A stretch of DNA of 64,000 bases from JBCBDX01 sp039815825 (lineage in GTDB: Bacteria > Pseudomonadota > Alphaproteobacteria > Rhizobiales > Rhizobiaceae), in assembly GCA_039815825.1 (NCBI GenBank), contig JBCBYO010000009.1:1-64000 (forward strand), given 5' to 3'. The notes below the pieces were generated by a model that was not told the origin of the DNA, searched no databases, and saw only the letters and a program-made list of their open reading frames with translations. Shown here one piece after another: positions 16,972-26,716 of the stretch. The translations under genes were made by a program, and so were the position numbers. How positions within the stretch are numbered: position 1 is the stretch's first letter; each line of letters begins with the position of its first letter.

Positions 16972-17589
16972 TCACCGGGGTGTTGTGACACGCCGCAGCG
17001 TGAGGTTGATACGCCCCGGCTTCTTCAAAAGCGCCGATGTATTTGGATAAATCCGGTCAACACCGTGAAACGCCAGGCGCCCCTCGCCACCCATTACAAG
17101 CCCATCACCGGACTGTAGTTTCAGCGATGTCGTGCGGCCGGAACGGCTGTTTTCCCCGACACGGAACAGGCAGCTATCGCCCAAAGACAGCGACAAAACC
17201 GGCGCGTTTAAGTCTTGTTCATCGCGATCCTGGTGCAGGCCCATTTTTGCCGCCGGTTCATAGTGGTTAATCAGGCAAGCTTCGGGCGGATAATCATAGG
17301 CTGCATACTGATCCCATAGGTCAAGAAGACTTGCAGGCATCGCTGGCCATGGGTCGCCTGTCACTGGATGTTGTGCTTGGTAGCGATACCCGTTTTCTTT
17401 GTCGGTTACCCAGCCAAGTACGCCGCAATTGGTCATGCGTACCGACATGGGTTTGCCCGATCGCGGCATCGTCGGCACGTAGAGTGGTGCTTGTTTCACC
17501 ACAGCACGGATTTCTTCTAGCAGCGAACGTTGTTCCTCGATGTTCAGCGCCATCGGAATGTGGCGTACACCCTTTGGTAAAACATTCAT
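16972..17589 (-). CDS. alkB: Alkylated-DNA dioxygenase AlkB
   Basis: AlkB uses Fe(II) and 2-oxoglutarate to remove methyl groups from 1-methyladenine and 3-methylcytosine in DNA. The 205-residue product has the iron ligands H119 and D121 in GLHQDRDE, the third His in FHGVDR, and the RINLTLRR segment whose arginines bind 2-oxoglutarate. Length and domain are complete. It lies ten bases downstream of the secreted-protein gene on the same strand. No Ada-type regulator is seen next to it. Confidence 0.92.
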   Translation of the reverse strand: MNVLPKGVRHIPMALNIEEQRSLLEEIRAVVKQAPLYVPTMPRSGKPMSVRMTNCGVLGWVTDKENGYRYQAQHPVTGDPWPAMPASLLDLWDQYAAYDYPPEACLINHYEPAAKMGLHQDRDEQDLNAPVLSLSLGDSCLFRVGENSRSGRTTSLKLQSGDGLVMGGEGRLAFHGVDRIYPNTSALLKKPGRINLTLRRVTTPR

Positions 17590-17598
17590 GGCCGGCGA

Positions 17599-18045
17599 CT
17601 AGGGCTGGAAACCGAAGATCTGTGGGGGCGCGCCGTAAAACTCTGGCCAGTTGAAAAACGCGACGTCCGTCGGTCCGGTCACGGCATCGACTAGGCCCCA
17701 ACCCGATGAACCCTCATAGGCAAGTCCCCAAACGGTCAGCCCGTCCATCATCTCAATATCGTTTGCCCAAACCGTGTTGGCAGGATTGATCGGATTGCCG
17801 CCCGGTCTTTGGGGTTCCAACTGTGCAAAGGCAAAACCGTCCATCACGCGAAGACGAACGACAACAAACTCTACCGGCCCGCGCATTTCTGTTTCTATTT
17901 TCGGGCGCATCGCATCAAGGATCGCTTTGCGCTCGTCCGATCCGCGTGGGGGCTCGTAAAATGTTTGCGCGCTCGCTGATAGCATCGTGCCAAAGAGGAT
18001 GACGAACGCCAGAAGCGCGCTAATTATTGTGCGGTGCGGCAACAT
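17599..18045 (-). CDS. Secreted protein of unknown function
   Basis: A 148-residue protein with a clear signal peptide (hydrophobic residues 8-22, cleavage expected after SASA near 26). The mature part begins with a basic/acid helix (RGSDERKAILDAMRPKIE), followed by beta-rich sequence and two tryptophan-glycine clusters (WGLAYEGSSGWGLVDAV). Such small proteins occur widely in alphaproteobacteria without known role. I do not recognise a catalytic motif. It lies between alkB and the divergent cydA. Confidence 0.7.
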   Translation of the reverse strand: MLPHRTIISALLAFVILFGTMLSASAQTFYEPPRGSDERKAILDAMRPKIETEMRGPVEFVVVRLRVMDGFAFAQLEPQRPGGNPINPANTVWANDIEMMDGLTVWGLAYEGSSGWGLVDAVTGPTDVAFFNWPEFYGAPPQIFGFQP

Positions 18046-18131
18046 GTCTTGCTCTCCAGGGCCGTTGCGTCAGCTTGTCATATAAAAATATGGGGCCGCA
18101 AGCGTCATGTGAGACGTGAAAGGCAAAGACC

Positions 18132-19550
18132 ATGGAAACTCAACTATTAGATCCGTTCATTCTCTCGCGCATACAGTTTGCTGCGAACATCACGTTCCAC
18201 ATCCTGTTCCCGACGATCACCATCGCCCTGGGGTGGGTGCTGCTTTATTTTAAGCTTCGTTACGCGCGTTCCGGCGATGAAGCGTGGATGGATGCATACT
18301 TCTTTTGGGTGAAGGTTTTTGCGCTGTCATTTGCCATGGGCGTCGTGTCCGGTATCACGATGAGTTTCCAGTTCGGTACCAACTGGCCGGGCTTTATGGA
18401 AACGGTCGGCAACATCGCCGGGCCACTCCTTGCCTACGAAGTGATGACCGCGTTCTTTTTGGAAGCCGTCTTCCTTGGAATCATGCTGTTTGGATTCCGC
18501 CGGGTATCTAGCCGCGTGCATACGCTCGCCACGTTCTTGGTTGCGTTTGGCACGACGATGAGTGCGTTTTGGATTCTGGTGCTCAATTCATGGATGCACA
18601 CACCTGCCGGCTTTGAAATTCGTGACGGCGTCGCATTTGCAACCGATTGGTGGGCAATCGTCTTAAACCCGTCAATGCCCTATCGCTTGGTGCACATGCT
18701 GCTAGCATCCGGCCTCACCATCGCATTCTTGATCGCAGGCTTGTCAGCGTTCCGCTACCTCCTAGGGGACCGCACGGAAGCGATGCGCAAAGCGCTCAAC
18801 ACAGGCGTTTTCCTCGGTGCGATCCTTATCCCGATCCAGATCTTTGCTGGAGATATGCATGGCTTGAACACGCTGGAACATCAACCAGCTAAAGTTGCCG
18901 CAATGGAGGGTAATTGGGAAACACGTTCCAATGTCCCCCTCTTGTTGTTCGCTGTCCCCGACGAAGAAGCGCGTGAAAACCGTTTCGAGATCGGTATCCC
19001 GTCTGGCGCCAGCTTGATCCTGAAGCACAAGGCCGAAGGCGTGGTGCCGGGCTTGAATGAATTTGTTACCGACGACGGCGAAGTGATGCATCCACCCGTT
19101 GCTCCTCTATTCTGGGGCTTTCGCGTCATGGTTGGCACAGGCATGGCTATGTTGCTGTTGTCTTGGGTTGGTAGCTGGTACTTGTACCGCCGCCGCAACC
19201 AAGCCGATGCTTTGCCGACCTATTTGGCGCTGGCTTTTGTGCCAATGGCGTTTTCCGGCTGGGTTGCGACCATTGCCGGTTGGTATGTCACCGAGATCGG
19301 TCGTCAGCCTTGGCTGGTCACCGGCGTATTGACCACAAAGGACGCGCTTGGCCCCATCGCCGGAGGCATGGTTCTTTCCACCTTGCTCGCCTATCTTGCT
19401 GTGTACGTGCTGTTACTGGGAGCATATATCTTCGTAATTGCTCGTTTGGCAGCGAAAGCGGCCAAAGGTGGCAGCCAGGAGCCGAAACCGGATGCCGCCG
19501 GTGAGCCGGCCATGCCCGGCGCTCCGGCCGCGTTGCAGCCCGCGGAGTAG
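18132..19550 (+). CDS. cydA: bd-type quinol oxidase subunit I
   Basis: CydA carries the three haems and the quinol site of cytochrome bd, which reduces oxygen to water in the inner membrane without pumping protons. The 472-residue product has about nine membrane helices, His23 in the first, the QFGTNW segment and the GRQPW motif near residue 390. The Q-loop between helices six and seven is short, as in the cyanide-insensitive (CioA) branch. The C-terminal 30 residues are Ala/Pro-rich. cydB follows after five bases. Confidence 0.94.
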   Translation: METQLLDPFILSRIQFAANITFHILFPTITIALGWVLLYFKLRYARSGDEAWMDAYFFWVKVFALSFAMGVVSGITMSFQFGTNWPGFMETVGNIAGPLLAYEVMTAFFLEAVFLGIMLFGFRRVSSRVHTLATFLVAFGTTMSAFWILVLNSWMHTPAGFEIRDGVAFATDWWAIVLNPSMPYRLVHMLLASGLTIAFLIAGLSAFRYLLGDRTEAMRKALNTGVFLGAILIPIQIFAGDMHGLNTLEHQPAKVAAMEGNWETRSNVPLLLFAVPDEEARENRFEIGIPSGASLILKHKAEGVVPGLNEFVTDDGEVMHPPVAPLFWGFRVMVGTGMAMLLLSWVGSWYLYRRRNQADALPTYLALAFVPMAFSGWVATIAGWYVTEIGRQPWLVTGVLTTKDALGPIAGGMVLSTLLAYLAVYVLLLGAYIFVIARLAAKAAKGGSQEPKPDAAGEPAMPGAPAALQPAE

Positions 19551-19555
19551 AAGAA

Positions 19556-20563
19556 ATGGATGTGACGCTGCTATATCCGCATCTGCCGCTGATCTTTGCG
19601 GGACTCATGGGCTTGTCCATTTTGATCTATGTGGTTCTCGATGGTTTTGATCTCGGCGTTGGCCTCCTCTATGCGGTTGCGCGTGACGAGGACAAGGATC
19701 GGATGATCGCCTCAATCGGTCCCTTTTGGGATGCCAATGAAACATGGCTTGTCTTGGCCATTGGCATTTTGCTCGTCGCCTTCCCTGTGGCGCACGGAGT
19801 AATCTTGACCGCGCTTTACCTGCCGGTGGCGATCATGCTGATTAGCCTGATTGCACGCGGTGTTGCCTTTGAATTTCGCGCCAAGGCGCGTGCTGAAGAA
19901 AAATGGCTATGGAACCGTGTATTTTTCGCGGGTTCCCTCGGCACCGCCCTAAGCCAAGGCTACATGCTCGGCGTTTATGTGTTGGGTCTGACCGGCGGTT
20001 GGGTTGCCTTCCAATTTGGTTTGGTTGTCGCTCTTTGTCTGACAGCCACATACGCGGCAATCGGTGCCGCATGGTTGATATACAAAACCGATGGTGATCT
20101 GCAAAAACGGGCCGTGGGATGGATGCAACGGTCCTTGCTCTTTACGATGATTGGGATGGGAATCATTTCATTGGCTACGCCGTTTGCCAGCCCGCGCATC
20201 TTCGAAAAATGGTTTTCGGTACCAGAGATCATCGCGTTGCTGCCGCTCCCGATCATGACACTTGGTCTCTTCGGCTTTTTGTTTTGGCAGCTTCTCTATT
20301 TGCCAGATCGTAATGATCGATTTTCATTGGTGCCATTTGTCGGCATGGTAGGGATCATGACGCTGGGCTTTATGGGTCTTGCCTATTCATTTTACCCCTT
20401 CGTCGTGCCGGATCGCATGACGATTTATGAGAGCGCATCCGCGCCGGAAAGCCTTATCATTATCCTGTTCGGGACAATGTTCGTCCTTCCAGTCATCATC
20501 GGCTATTCGATCTTTTCCTATCGGGTTTTTGGCGGCAAGGCGACCGAGCTACGTTACGATTAA
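19556..20563 (+). CDS. cydB: bd-type quinol oxidase subunit II
   Basis: CydB is the structural partner of CydA and binds no haem. The 335-residue product has eight or nine membrane segments; the opening DGFDLGVG and the PFWDANETWLV segment are family hallmarks. No cydX-like small gene or cydCD exporter is seen next to the pair. The last four bases overlap the end of the convergent epimerase-like gene. Confidence 0.94.
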   Translation: MDVTLLYPHLPLIFAGLMGLSILIYVVLDGFDLGVGLLYAVARDEDKDRMIASIGPFWDANETWLVLAIGILLVAFPVAHGVILTALYLPVAIMLISLIARGVAFEFRAKARAEEKWLWNRVFFAGSLGTALSQGYMLGVYVLGLTGGWVAFQFGLVVALCLTATYAAIGAAWLIYKTDGDLQKRAVGWMQRSLLFTMIGMGIISLATPFASPRIFEKWFSVPEIIALLPLPIMTLGLFGFLFWQLLYLPDRNDRFSLVPFVGMVGIMTLGFMGLAYSFYPFVVPDRMTIYESASAPESLIIILFGTMFVLPVIIGYSIFSYRVFGGKATELRYD

Positions 20564-21459
20564 TCCAGCACGTCCCGCCAATTATGCGCCGGCTGAAACC
20601 CGAGAAGACGCTTGGCTTTCTGATTGCAATAAACGGTTTCTTCGCCGGCTAATTCTCGTTTGAGGGGAACGCCTGCATAGTAGCGCTCGATCAGTTCCGT
20701 TGTGGTCAGATTGACGGAATGATTGTCATTCGACGCGTTGAAGATCTGATAGCCAAGCCCGTCGGTCTTCAGCATCAAATGCACCATCTGCGCCAAATCG
20801 CGTGCATCAATGTAGGCAAATATGTTGCGGCAACGCAGGTCCGGATCTTCCATATAGGCTGGGAAGTTTTCCGCATATTCATGCGGTTCAATCACATTGT
20901 TGATGCGGATGCCATAAATATCAAAACCAGTGCGCTGCTGGAAGGAACGTGCGGTCACTTCGTTGGCAACCTTCGACATGGCATAGGAATCTTCCGGGAC
21001 TACAGGATGTTCCTCGTCTACCGGCAGATAGTCGGGTTTGCGCTCCCCTTGTGCGAAGCACACACCATAGGTGGTCTCCGATGAGGCAAAGATGATTTTC
21101 TTGATCCCCAACTTCACCGCGGCCTCAATGACATTGTAGGTACCTGTCGCGTTGATCCGGAAAGTCTCATTATCGGGGTTCATCAGTATCCGCGGCACAG
21201 CTGCAAAGTGCACCACCGCATCAAAGGCGGGTACGCTGTCCAATTCCAGCTCATCAAAAATGGCCAGTGACGACATGACGTTGAACATCTGCCCACTATC
21301 AGTGATGTCCGCCGTCAGATTATCAACGCCGGGGTGATCAAGCGGCGTCAAATCCACATTGACGACCCGATGGCCCTTTTCCATCAACCACGGAACAACG
21401 TGCTTGCCCGCCTTGCCGGACCCGCCGGTGAACAAGATACGATGTGGCCTGTCTGGCAT
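20560..21459 (-). CDS. NAD-dependent epimerase/dehydratase (extended SDR)
   Basis: A 299-residue Rossmann enzyme: the NAD-binding TGGSGKAG is at residues 11-18, the catalytic YxxxK is YAMSK near residue 160, and HFAAVPR follows strand 4. Extended SDRs of this sort act on nucleotide sugars or small hydroxy-acids. The sequence does not reveal the substrate, and no sugar-synthesis genes lie nearby. Convergent overlap of four bases with cydB; gyrB lies upstream on the same strand, ending 69 bases before its start codon. Confidence 0.82.
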   Translation of the reverse strand: MPDRPHRILFTGGSGKAGKHVVPWLMEKGHRVVNVDLTPLDHPGVDNLTADITDSGQMFNVMSSLAIFDELELDSVPAFDAVVHFAAVPRILMNPDNETFRINATGTYNVIEAAVKLGIKKIIFASSETTYGVCFAQGERKPDYLPVDEEHPVVPEDSYAMSKVANEVTARSFQQRTGFDIYGIRINNVIEPHEYAENFPAYMEDPDLRCRNIFAYIDARDLAQMVHLMLKTDGLGYQIFNASNDNHSVNLTTTELIERYYAGVPLKRELAGEETVYCNQKAKRLLGFQPAHNWRDVLD

Positions 21460-21527
21460 GGTGTTTCCTCCGGTCGATCATGACTGAAGTTAGCATGGGG
21501 CGGAAAGCGAGATTGGCAAGGCGTTGG

Positions 21528-23978
21528 CTAGATATCCAAATTCGCCACGCTTAGCGCATTGTCTTGGATAAACTCTCGGCGGGGCTCCACCTCATCGCCC
21601 ATCAGGCGGCTGAAAAGAGAATCGGCGTCGGTTGCATCGTTGACTTTGACTTGCAAGAGCGAGCGTGCATCTGGGTCGAGCGTCGTCTCCCACAATTGCT
21701 CGGCATCCATTTCGCCAAGACCCTTGTAGCGCTGAAGCGTCAGGCCCTTGCGCGCTGATTCAAAAACCAGATCCAACAAATGAAGCGGCCCTGACACGGC
21801 TTCGCTTTTGTCCTTGCGCCGCAGAGATGGCGGCGTATCAAACACACCATTGAGCCTCGGGAACAGGCTGTGGAGCGCCCGCGCATCCGCAGACTGGATC
21901 AAATTGGCATCGAGCAATTGCGCTTCTTTAACACCGCGAACCATCCGCTCGAACACAAAACCACCCATGCCTTCATTGGATGGGTTGGTGCGGCCAGACC
22001 AGCCGCGCTCGGTTTCTTCCGCCACCGCATCGAGGCGTTCGGCAACATTTGAAGCTATCTCATTGGCGCGACCCAGATCATTCAACACGCTGGCATCCAG
22101 AGCCCCACCGAGCATCGCTTGCTCCACAACACCATGGTCATAGCGTGAGTGAAGGCCGCTTAAGAGCGAGCGGATTTGAATGCAGACCTCGATCGTGGCA
22201 CGCAGATCTGAACCGGTGAGCACTTCACCGGAACCAGCCACGAGCTGCGCATCATCCAAGCCGACATCAAGCAGATAGTTTTCGAGCGCCTGCTCGTCCT
22301 TGATGTATTGGAAGCTCTTGCCGCGTGAGACTTTGTAGAGCGGCGGTTGGGCGATGTAGAGGTGCCCTCGCTCGATCAGTTCCGGCATTTGCCGAAAGAA
22401 GAACGTCAGCAAAAGCGTCCGAATGTGTGCACCATCGACATCGGCATCTGTCATGATGATGATTTTGTGATAGCGCAGCTTTTCGGGATTAAACTCATCC
22501 TTGCCGATGCCTGTGCCGAGCGCCGTAATCAGCGTTCCGACCTGATCGGAAGATAGCATACGATCAAAGCGTGCCCGCTCCACATTCAGGATTTTACCAC
22601 GAAGCGGCAGGATCGCCTGATTTTTTCGGCTACGGCCTGATTTGGCCGATCCACCCGCTGAGTCACCCTCAACGATAAAGATTTCAGATTTTGCAGGATC
22701 CCGCTCCTGGCAGTCCGCCAACTTGCCGGGCAGCGATGTGATATCAAGCGCGCCCTTGCGTCGTGTCAGTTCGCGGGCCTTACGCGCAGCTTCCCGTGCG
22801 GCGGCAGCTTCCACCACCTTGGTGACCAGAATTTTCGCGTCACCGGGATTTTCTTCCAGCCACTCAGACAGCGTTTCATTGACGAGGCTCTCGACGACGG
22901 GGCGCACTTCCGATGAAACCAGCTTGTCTTTCGTTTGGGATGAGAATTTTGGATCGGGTACTTTGACAGACAACACGCAGGTCAGGCCCTCGCGGCAATC
23001 ATCACCGGTCAGCGAAACCTTCTCTTTCTTCAAAATGCCAGAGCGTTCCGCATAGCCCGTTACTTGCCGGGTCAACGCACCGCGGAAACCCGCCATATGT
23101 GTGCCACCGTCGCGCTGCGGGATGTTGTTGGTAAAACACAGAACATTCTCGTGGTAACTGTCGTTCCACCACAGCGCGACCTCAACGGTGATGCCGTCCT
23201 TTTCGCCTTCGATGTAAACGGGGTTTTCAATCAGCGGTTTTTTGGCGCGGTCCAGCCAGCGCACAAATTCCTTCAAGCCGCCATCATAGACCAGTTCAAC
23301 CTCGTTCTTGTCGGCATGACGGGCATCGGTGAGCAGGATACGCACGCCCGAGTTCAAAAACGCCAGTTCGCGCAGGCGGTGCTCCAACGTATCAAAGCTG
23401 AACTCGGTCTTGGTGAAGGTCTCGGTTGATGGCAGGAACGTTACTTCCGTTCCGGTGTAGTCACCTGCATCGCCCACAACCGCGAGCGGTGCATCGGCAA
23501 CACCGTGGGTGAAGCTCATTTCATGAAACTTGCCATCACGCCCGATGCGCAATTTGAGCATCACCGACAGGGCGTTCACCACTGAAACGCCCACACCGTG
23601 CAGGCCGCCGGACACCTTGTAGGAGTTCTGGTCAAACTTACCACCGGCATGCAACTGGGTCATGATAACTTCGGCAGCCGACACGCCCTCTTCCTCGTGG
23701 ATACCCACAGGAATACCACGGCCATTGTCCGTGACGGTCACCGATCCGTCCGCGTTCAGTGTCACCGTTACCAAGTCGGCATGGCCGGCCAATGCCTCGT
23801 CAATGGCATTGTCGACGACTTCGTAGACCATGTGATGGAGACCCGAGCCATCGTCTGTATCACCAATATACATGCCCGGACGTTTGCGAACCGCATCCAA
23901 GCCCTTCAAAACCTTGATGGAATCCGCACCATAGTCGGCTCCCATATCCTCTGGTATTTGGTCTGCTGGGTTGCTCAT
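21528..23978 (-). CDS. gyrB: DNA gyrase subunit B
   Basis: GyrB is the ATPase subunit of gyrase, which introduces negative supercoils. The 816-residue product has the GHKL ATP site (VVDNAIDEALAGHA near residue 55 and GLHGVGVSVVNALS), the transducer domain, the TOPRIM motifs EGDSAGGSAKSGR and DADVDGAHI, and the C-terminal QRYKGLGEMDAEQLWETT. I use the ATG at 23978, preceded by AGGA; a longer frame to 24017 adds a non-homologous leader. Lone gene; its presence 24 kb from the origin-like segment fits an origin-near location. Confidence 0.97.
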   Translation of the reverse strand: MSNPADQIPEDMGADYGADSIKVLKGLDAVRKRPGMYIGDTDDGSGLHHMVYEVVDNAIDEALAGHADLVTVTLNADGSVTVTDNGRGIPVGIHEEEGVSAAEVIMTQLHAGGKFDQNSYKVSGGLHGVGVSVVNALSVMLKLRIGRDGKFHEMSFTHGVADAPLAVVGDAGDYTGTEVTFLPSTETFTKTEFSFDTLEHRLRELAFLNSGVRILLTDARHADKNEVELVYDGGLKEFVRWLDRAKKPLIENPVYIEGEKDGITVEVALWWNDSYHENVLCFTNNIPQRDGGTHMAGFRGALTRQVTGYAERSGILKKEKVSLTGDDCREGLTCVLSVKVPDPKFSSQTKDKLVSSEVRPVVESLVNETLSEWLEENPGDAKILVTKVVEAAAAREAARKARELTRRKGALDITSLPGKLADCQERDPAKSEIFIVEGDSAGGSAKSGRSRKNQAILPLRGKILNVERARFDRMLSSDQVGTLITALGTGIGKDEFNPEKLRYHKIIIMTDADVDGAHIRTLLLTFFFRQMPELIERGHLYIAQPPLYKVSRGKSFQYIKDEQALENYLLDVGLDDAQLVAGSGEVLTGSDLRATIEVCIQIRSLLSGLHSRYDHGVVEQAMLGGALDASVLNDLGRANEIASNVAERLDAVAEETERGWSGRTNPSNEGMGGFVFERMVRGVKEAQLLDANLIQSADARALHSLFPRLNGVFDTPPSLRRKDKSEAVSGPLHLLDLVFESARKGLTLQRYKGLGEMDAEQLWETTLDPDARSLLQVKVNDATDADSLFSRLMGDEVEPRREFIQDNALSVANLDI

Positions 23979-24151
23979 AAGGCATCCTGTTCGCTCAAGC
24001 GGCGCAAACGTGGTCACACGTTCGAATCACCGCGATAAATCATGAATTTATATAGGCTTTTTAAGGGTTGATTCCAAATGCGGCGGCGGTGAGGAAGTGG
24101 GGCTTTTCACCTGTTTTCGGCGCAACGCTTTGCAGTAGCCAAAATATTAAG

Positions 24152-24171
24152 CCGGGAAAGCATTTTCCCGG
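24152..24171 (-). terminator. Hairpin terminator after the DedA gene
   Basis: Stem CCGGGAAA / TTTCCCGG with a four-base loop, starting two bases after the DedA stop codon on the minus strand and followed by an AT-rich stretch (CTTAATATTTT). It would separate the DedA operon from gyrB. Confidence 0.6.
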
Positions 24172-24173
24172 TC

Positions 24174-24794
24174 TCAGTTCGTTGATTTGGCGACGTGCTC
24201 TCTTCGGTAGTTCTGCCAGCTACGCAATAACCACCAGCCCAAGGCAATAACCACCAAACCGATCATCGCAACCAGAACGCCCTGCGCCAAAAGTGAGGTC
24301 AACTGGGCGAGTTGGTTCACAAACAAATAGCCAAGGCCCAAGTAAAGCGTTGTCCAAGCCGCCGCACCCGGAACAGATGCAATCGTATAGCTCGCCCAAG
24401 GCAATGCGGTCGCCCCCGCAATATAAGCCACATAGGGCGCGATTGGCGTGAAGACGGCCCGGCTGGCGAAAATCGCCGCTGCGCCCCAACGCTCAACCAT
24501 TTTCTCGGCACGCTTGATCGTCTTGGCAAAACGCGGTGAGTTTTTGCGTTTTTCAATCATCGGTCGTCCGCCCCGCTGCGCGATGAAATAGACCATCTGA
24601 TCACCGAGCACATAGGCGGCAAAGGCGCTGGCAAAAGCGGGCCAGAACGCAAGGTCGCCACTGGCGCTGAAAGCACCGGCGCTCACAACGAGCATCGCGC
24701 CGGGTGTCGGCAAGCCCAAACAGCCGATCAACACCACGAAGGCGATGACCCAGAGCCCATATTCAGGGACAAGCGCGAGCAGCGTTTCAGTCAT
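24174..24794 (-). CDS. DedA family membrane protein
   Basis: DedA proteins are undecaprenyl-phosphate or lipid flippase-like inner-membrane proteins. The 206-residue product has the conserved LIGCLGLPTPGAMLVVSAG re-entrant segment, the GDQMVYFIAQRGG motif, and the FASRAVFTPIAPYVAYIAG segment with its arginine. Four or five membrane helices are visible. I start at the ATG at 24794, which overlaps the end of the upstream gene by eight bases; the longer frame to 24902 would run through that gene. Confidence 0.87.
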   Translation of the reverse strand: MTETLLALVPEYGLWVIAFVVLIGCLGLPTPGAMLVVSAGAFSASGDLAFWPAFASAFAAYVLGDQMVYFIAQRGGRPMIEKRKNSPRFAKTIKRAEKMVERWGAAAIFASRAVFTPIAPYVAYIAGATALPWASYTIASVPGAAAWTTLYLGLGYLFVNQLAQLTSLLAQGVLVAMIGLVVIALGWWLLRSWQNYRREHVAKSTN

Positions 24795-25191
24795 TATCGA
24801 GCTCGTCCACTCGATCTTCCCACTCCTCAAGCCGCTCGCGCAGTTCTTTTGCGGCTTCGTGGGCAGCCTTGGCCGCAAGGACGCGGGCCTGAAGCTCCTC
24901 AAGGGTCACGCCCTGCTCCAACGCGATTTCGCCAAGGCGTACCTTGCGATGCGGCCCTTCGGGATCGAGACCTAAAACCGGAAACAAGCGCTCGGGCGGC
25001 ACGGCATAGGAAAGTGACACATATCGCGGTGTCATCCACGCTTCGAGCGTCTGGTTTCGGTGCGCCGGATCATTGAAATAGAGGAAATTGGCCACGAAGT
25101 GACCGCCAAACCACATAAGCGCGGCAAAGCCGACGATGAAAGCAAGGAACGGCCACCGTTGGCGCGTCCAAAGATATGTCAAAAAACCCAT
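24787..25191 (-). CDS. Single-pass membrane protein with coiled-coil tail, unknown function
   Basis: A 134-residue protein with one membrane helix (about residues 15-35), a conserved-looking middle with a Pro/Gly-rich RYVSLSYAVPPERLF segment, and a charged Glu/Arg-rich helix at the C-terminus that could form a coiled coil. I do not recognise the family. It overlaps the DedA gene and may act with it, but only position supports that. Confidence 0.65.
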   Translation of the reverse strand: MGFLTYLWTRQRWPFLAFIVGFAALMWFGGHFVANFLYFNDPAHRNQTLEAWMTPRYVSLSYAVPPERLFPVLGLDPEGPHRKVRLGEIALEQGVTLEELQARVLAAKAAHEAAKELRERLEEWEDRVDELDND

Positions 25192-25274
25192 CCAGCCATC
25201 CCGAAAGGCCGTTATCCGTGCGTCTGAATGCGCCAGCCGGGCTAAAGGTGCAAGTTACCAATTGGAAAGATGGT

Positions 25275-25871
25275 CTAGGCGGAGAGCAAGAGGCGCCCGC
25301 CCGCATACCCAAAAACCAAGGCTAACGCTGCCTCAATGCTGCGCCGCGCCCTTTTATAGACCCGCACCATCATCGGGTTACCGAAAATCACCGCATAGGC
25401 TTGGAAGATGACGCCGGACACGAGGATGCACGCTGTGATCGTCAGCCAAAATGGCGCATCAGCCGTGCCCTTGATTAGCGCCACAACGGCGAGCCAAGAC
25501 AATATGGCTTTGGGGTTTGTCAGGTGCAAAAGCGCGCCGCGGATAAAGAGCTTTTTAAATGAGACATCGCCAACCGTCGCCGCCTCGGGCATGTGAGCGG
25601 TCAGCGCCGAGCGCAGCGATTTAAAACCAAGCCACAGAAGATAAAGGCCGCCCAGAATTTTCATCGCGGTCAATCCGTATGCGGTCGCTTCAAGCCAGGT
25701 GGAAAGACCGATCGCTGCAAGCAAAGCCCAAATTGCCGAGCCGGATTGGACACCAAGAGCAAACATGATGCCAGAAAGCCGCCCGCGCGCCATGGCGGTT
25801 GCCATGATGGCCATATTGGCAGGGCCGGGTGTTAATACCGCAAGCGCGATAGCAATCAAAATAAGGGTCAT
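25275..25871 (-). CDS. LysE/RhtB family amino-acid exporter
   Basis: A 198-residue inner-membrane protein with six hydrophobic segments. The opening LTPGPANMAIMATAMARGR and the middle FIRGALLHLTNPKAILSWLA are the LysE/RhtB signatures. Members export amino acids such as threonine or homoserine lactone; the substrate here cannot be told. Start is the ATG in an ATGA overlap with the VOC-family gene upstream, which excludes the longer frame to 25898. Confidence 0.88.
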   Translation of the reverse strand: MTLILIAIALAVLTPGPANMAIMATAMARGRLSGIMFALGVQSGSAIWALLAAIGLSTWLEATAYGLTAMKILGGLYLLWLGFKSLRSALTAHMPEAATVGDVSFKKLFIRGALLHLTNPKAILSWLAVVALIKGTADAPFWLTITACILVSGVIFQAYAVIFGNPMMVRVYKRARRSIEAALALVFGYAGGRLLLSA

Positions 25872-26227
25872 TGCGGTGGCGGCGCGGCCGGCTCCCAAAG
25901 TTCGATGGGATTGCCTTCGGGATCATGGATGCGCGCAAAGCGCCCCACTTCGGGCATGTCCCAAGCAGGATCCGTTTTAACGTCAATGCCTGCGCTTTCC
26001 AGCTGCGCCTTCATGGCATCAAGATCAGCGACGCGAAAATTGATCATCCATTGCTTGTCGGCGGGAAAATAGTCCGTGTCATGATCAAAGGGCTGAAATA
26101 CTGTGTATCCGCCTTCCTGCGTCCAAGGCATGCCTTCCACACCCAAATGGGTGGCGTACCAAGCGCGCAAAGCATCAGGGTCTTTCGCCCGGTAGAACAC
26201 CCCGCCAATACCGTTCACCTTTTCCAT
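25868..26227 (-). CDS. VOC (glyoxalase/bleomycin-resistance) family protein
   Basis: A 119-residue single vicinal-oxygen-chelate domain: FYRAKDPDALRAWYATHLGV at the N-terminus, NFRVADLDAMKAQLESAG in the middle and the terminal FARIHDPEGNPIELWEP with the metal-binding Glu. Such proteins include glyoxalase I, dioxygenases and drug-binding proteins; which of these applies is unknown. It overlaps the LysE-type gene by four bases. Confidence 0.83.
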   Translation of the reverse strand: MEKVNGIGGVFYRAKDPDALRAWYATHLGVEGMPWTQEGGYTVFQPFDHDTDYFPADKQWMINFRVADLDAMKAQLESAGIDVKTDPAWDMPEVGRFARIHDPEGNPIELWEPAAPPPQ

Positions 26228-26716
26228 GTTGCAAACCCCGGTTTTGAAGGAGGTTTGAGCGTATGGCGTGGGAGGAAACGTGGCAAGGGGGTTAAACGAC
26301 CGCCGCCGTCATCCTCGGGCGAGCACAACGAGACCCGCTGACCGGCAGGCGTATTGCGCGTTACACGACAGTCAGATTGCGTAGCAATTGACGAGAGTGA
26401 AGCAATCGCCGAGAGGTGGGACCTATTCCGTGGCGGTGAGGCCCATTGTGGACATCCGCCGTTACAGGTACGAACGTCAGCTGCGAGCCCAGAGTGGACG
26501 TTGAGGGCACTTCTGCAAATGACCAATCGCATTATCGGCAAAAGTATCCTTGCCACCAACGTCGTCTCGATCTTATCCTTGCCGGTATGCCGGTTTACGG
26601 CTGGATCAGGAGCATTACCGAAGCCTAACTTTGAAACGAGATCTCCGGGGCAACACCGCTGAACGCAAGTGTGAAATTGTTTCAACAAAGGCTGCACTAT
26701 TTATGGTGACAACATT
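26228..26716. other. Gene-free 489-bp spacer with a dispersed repeat
   Basis: No convincing gene. Open frames on both strands here (for example 26215-26697 minus) lack family signals and run through a copy of the dispersed intergenic repeat at 26471-26500, so I regard them as chance. The right part should contain the promoter of the following OmpA-like gene, but no clear -35/-10 pair is seen. Confidence 0.6.
26471..26500 (-). repeat. Dispersed intergenic repeat, copy 1
   Basis: On the minus strand this reads GTCCACTCTGGGCTCGCAGC then TGACGTTCG, matching the copy at 54521-54549 (GTCCGCTTTGGGCTCGGAGC then TGACGTTCG) with a few substitutions. It lies in a gene-free spacer, like the other copies. 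Confidence 0.7.

Noticed and set aside
26215..26697. 160-codon frame on the minus strand between the VOC and OmpA-like genes
   Set aside because: No signal or domain pattern; it runs through a dispersed repeat copy and overlaps the VOC gene start.
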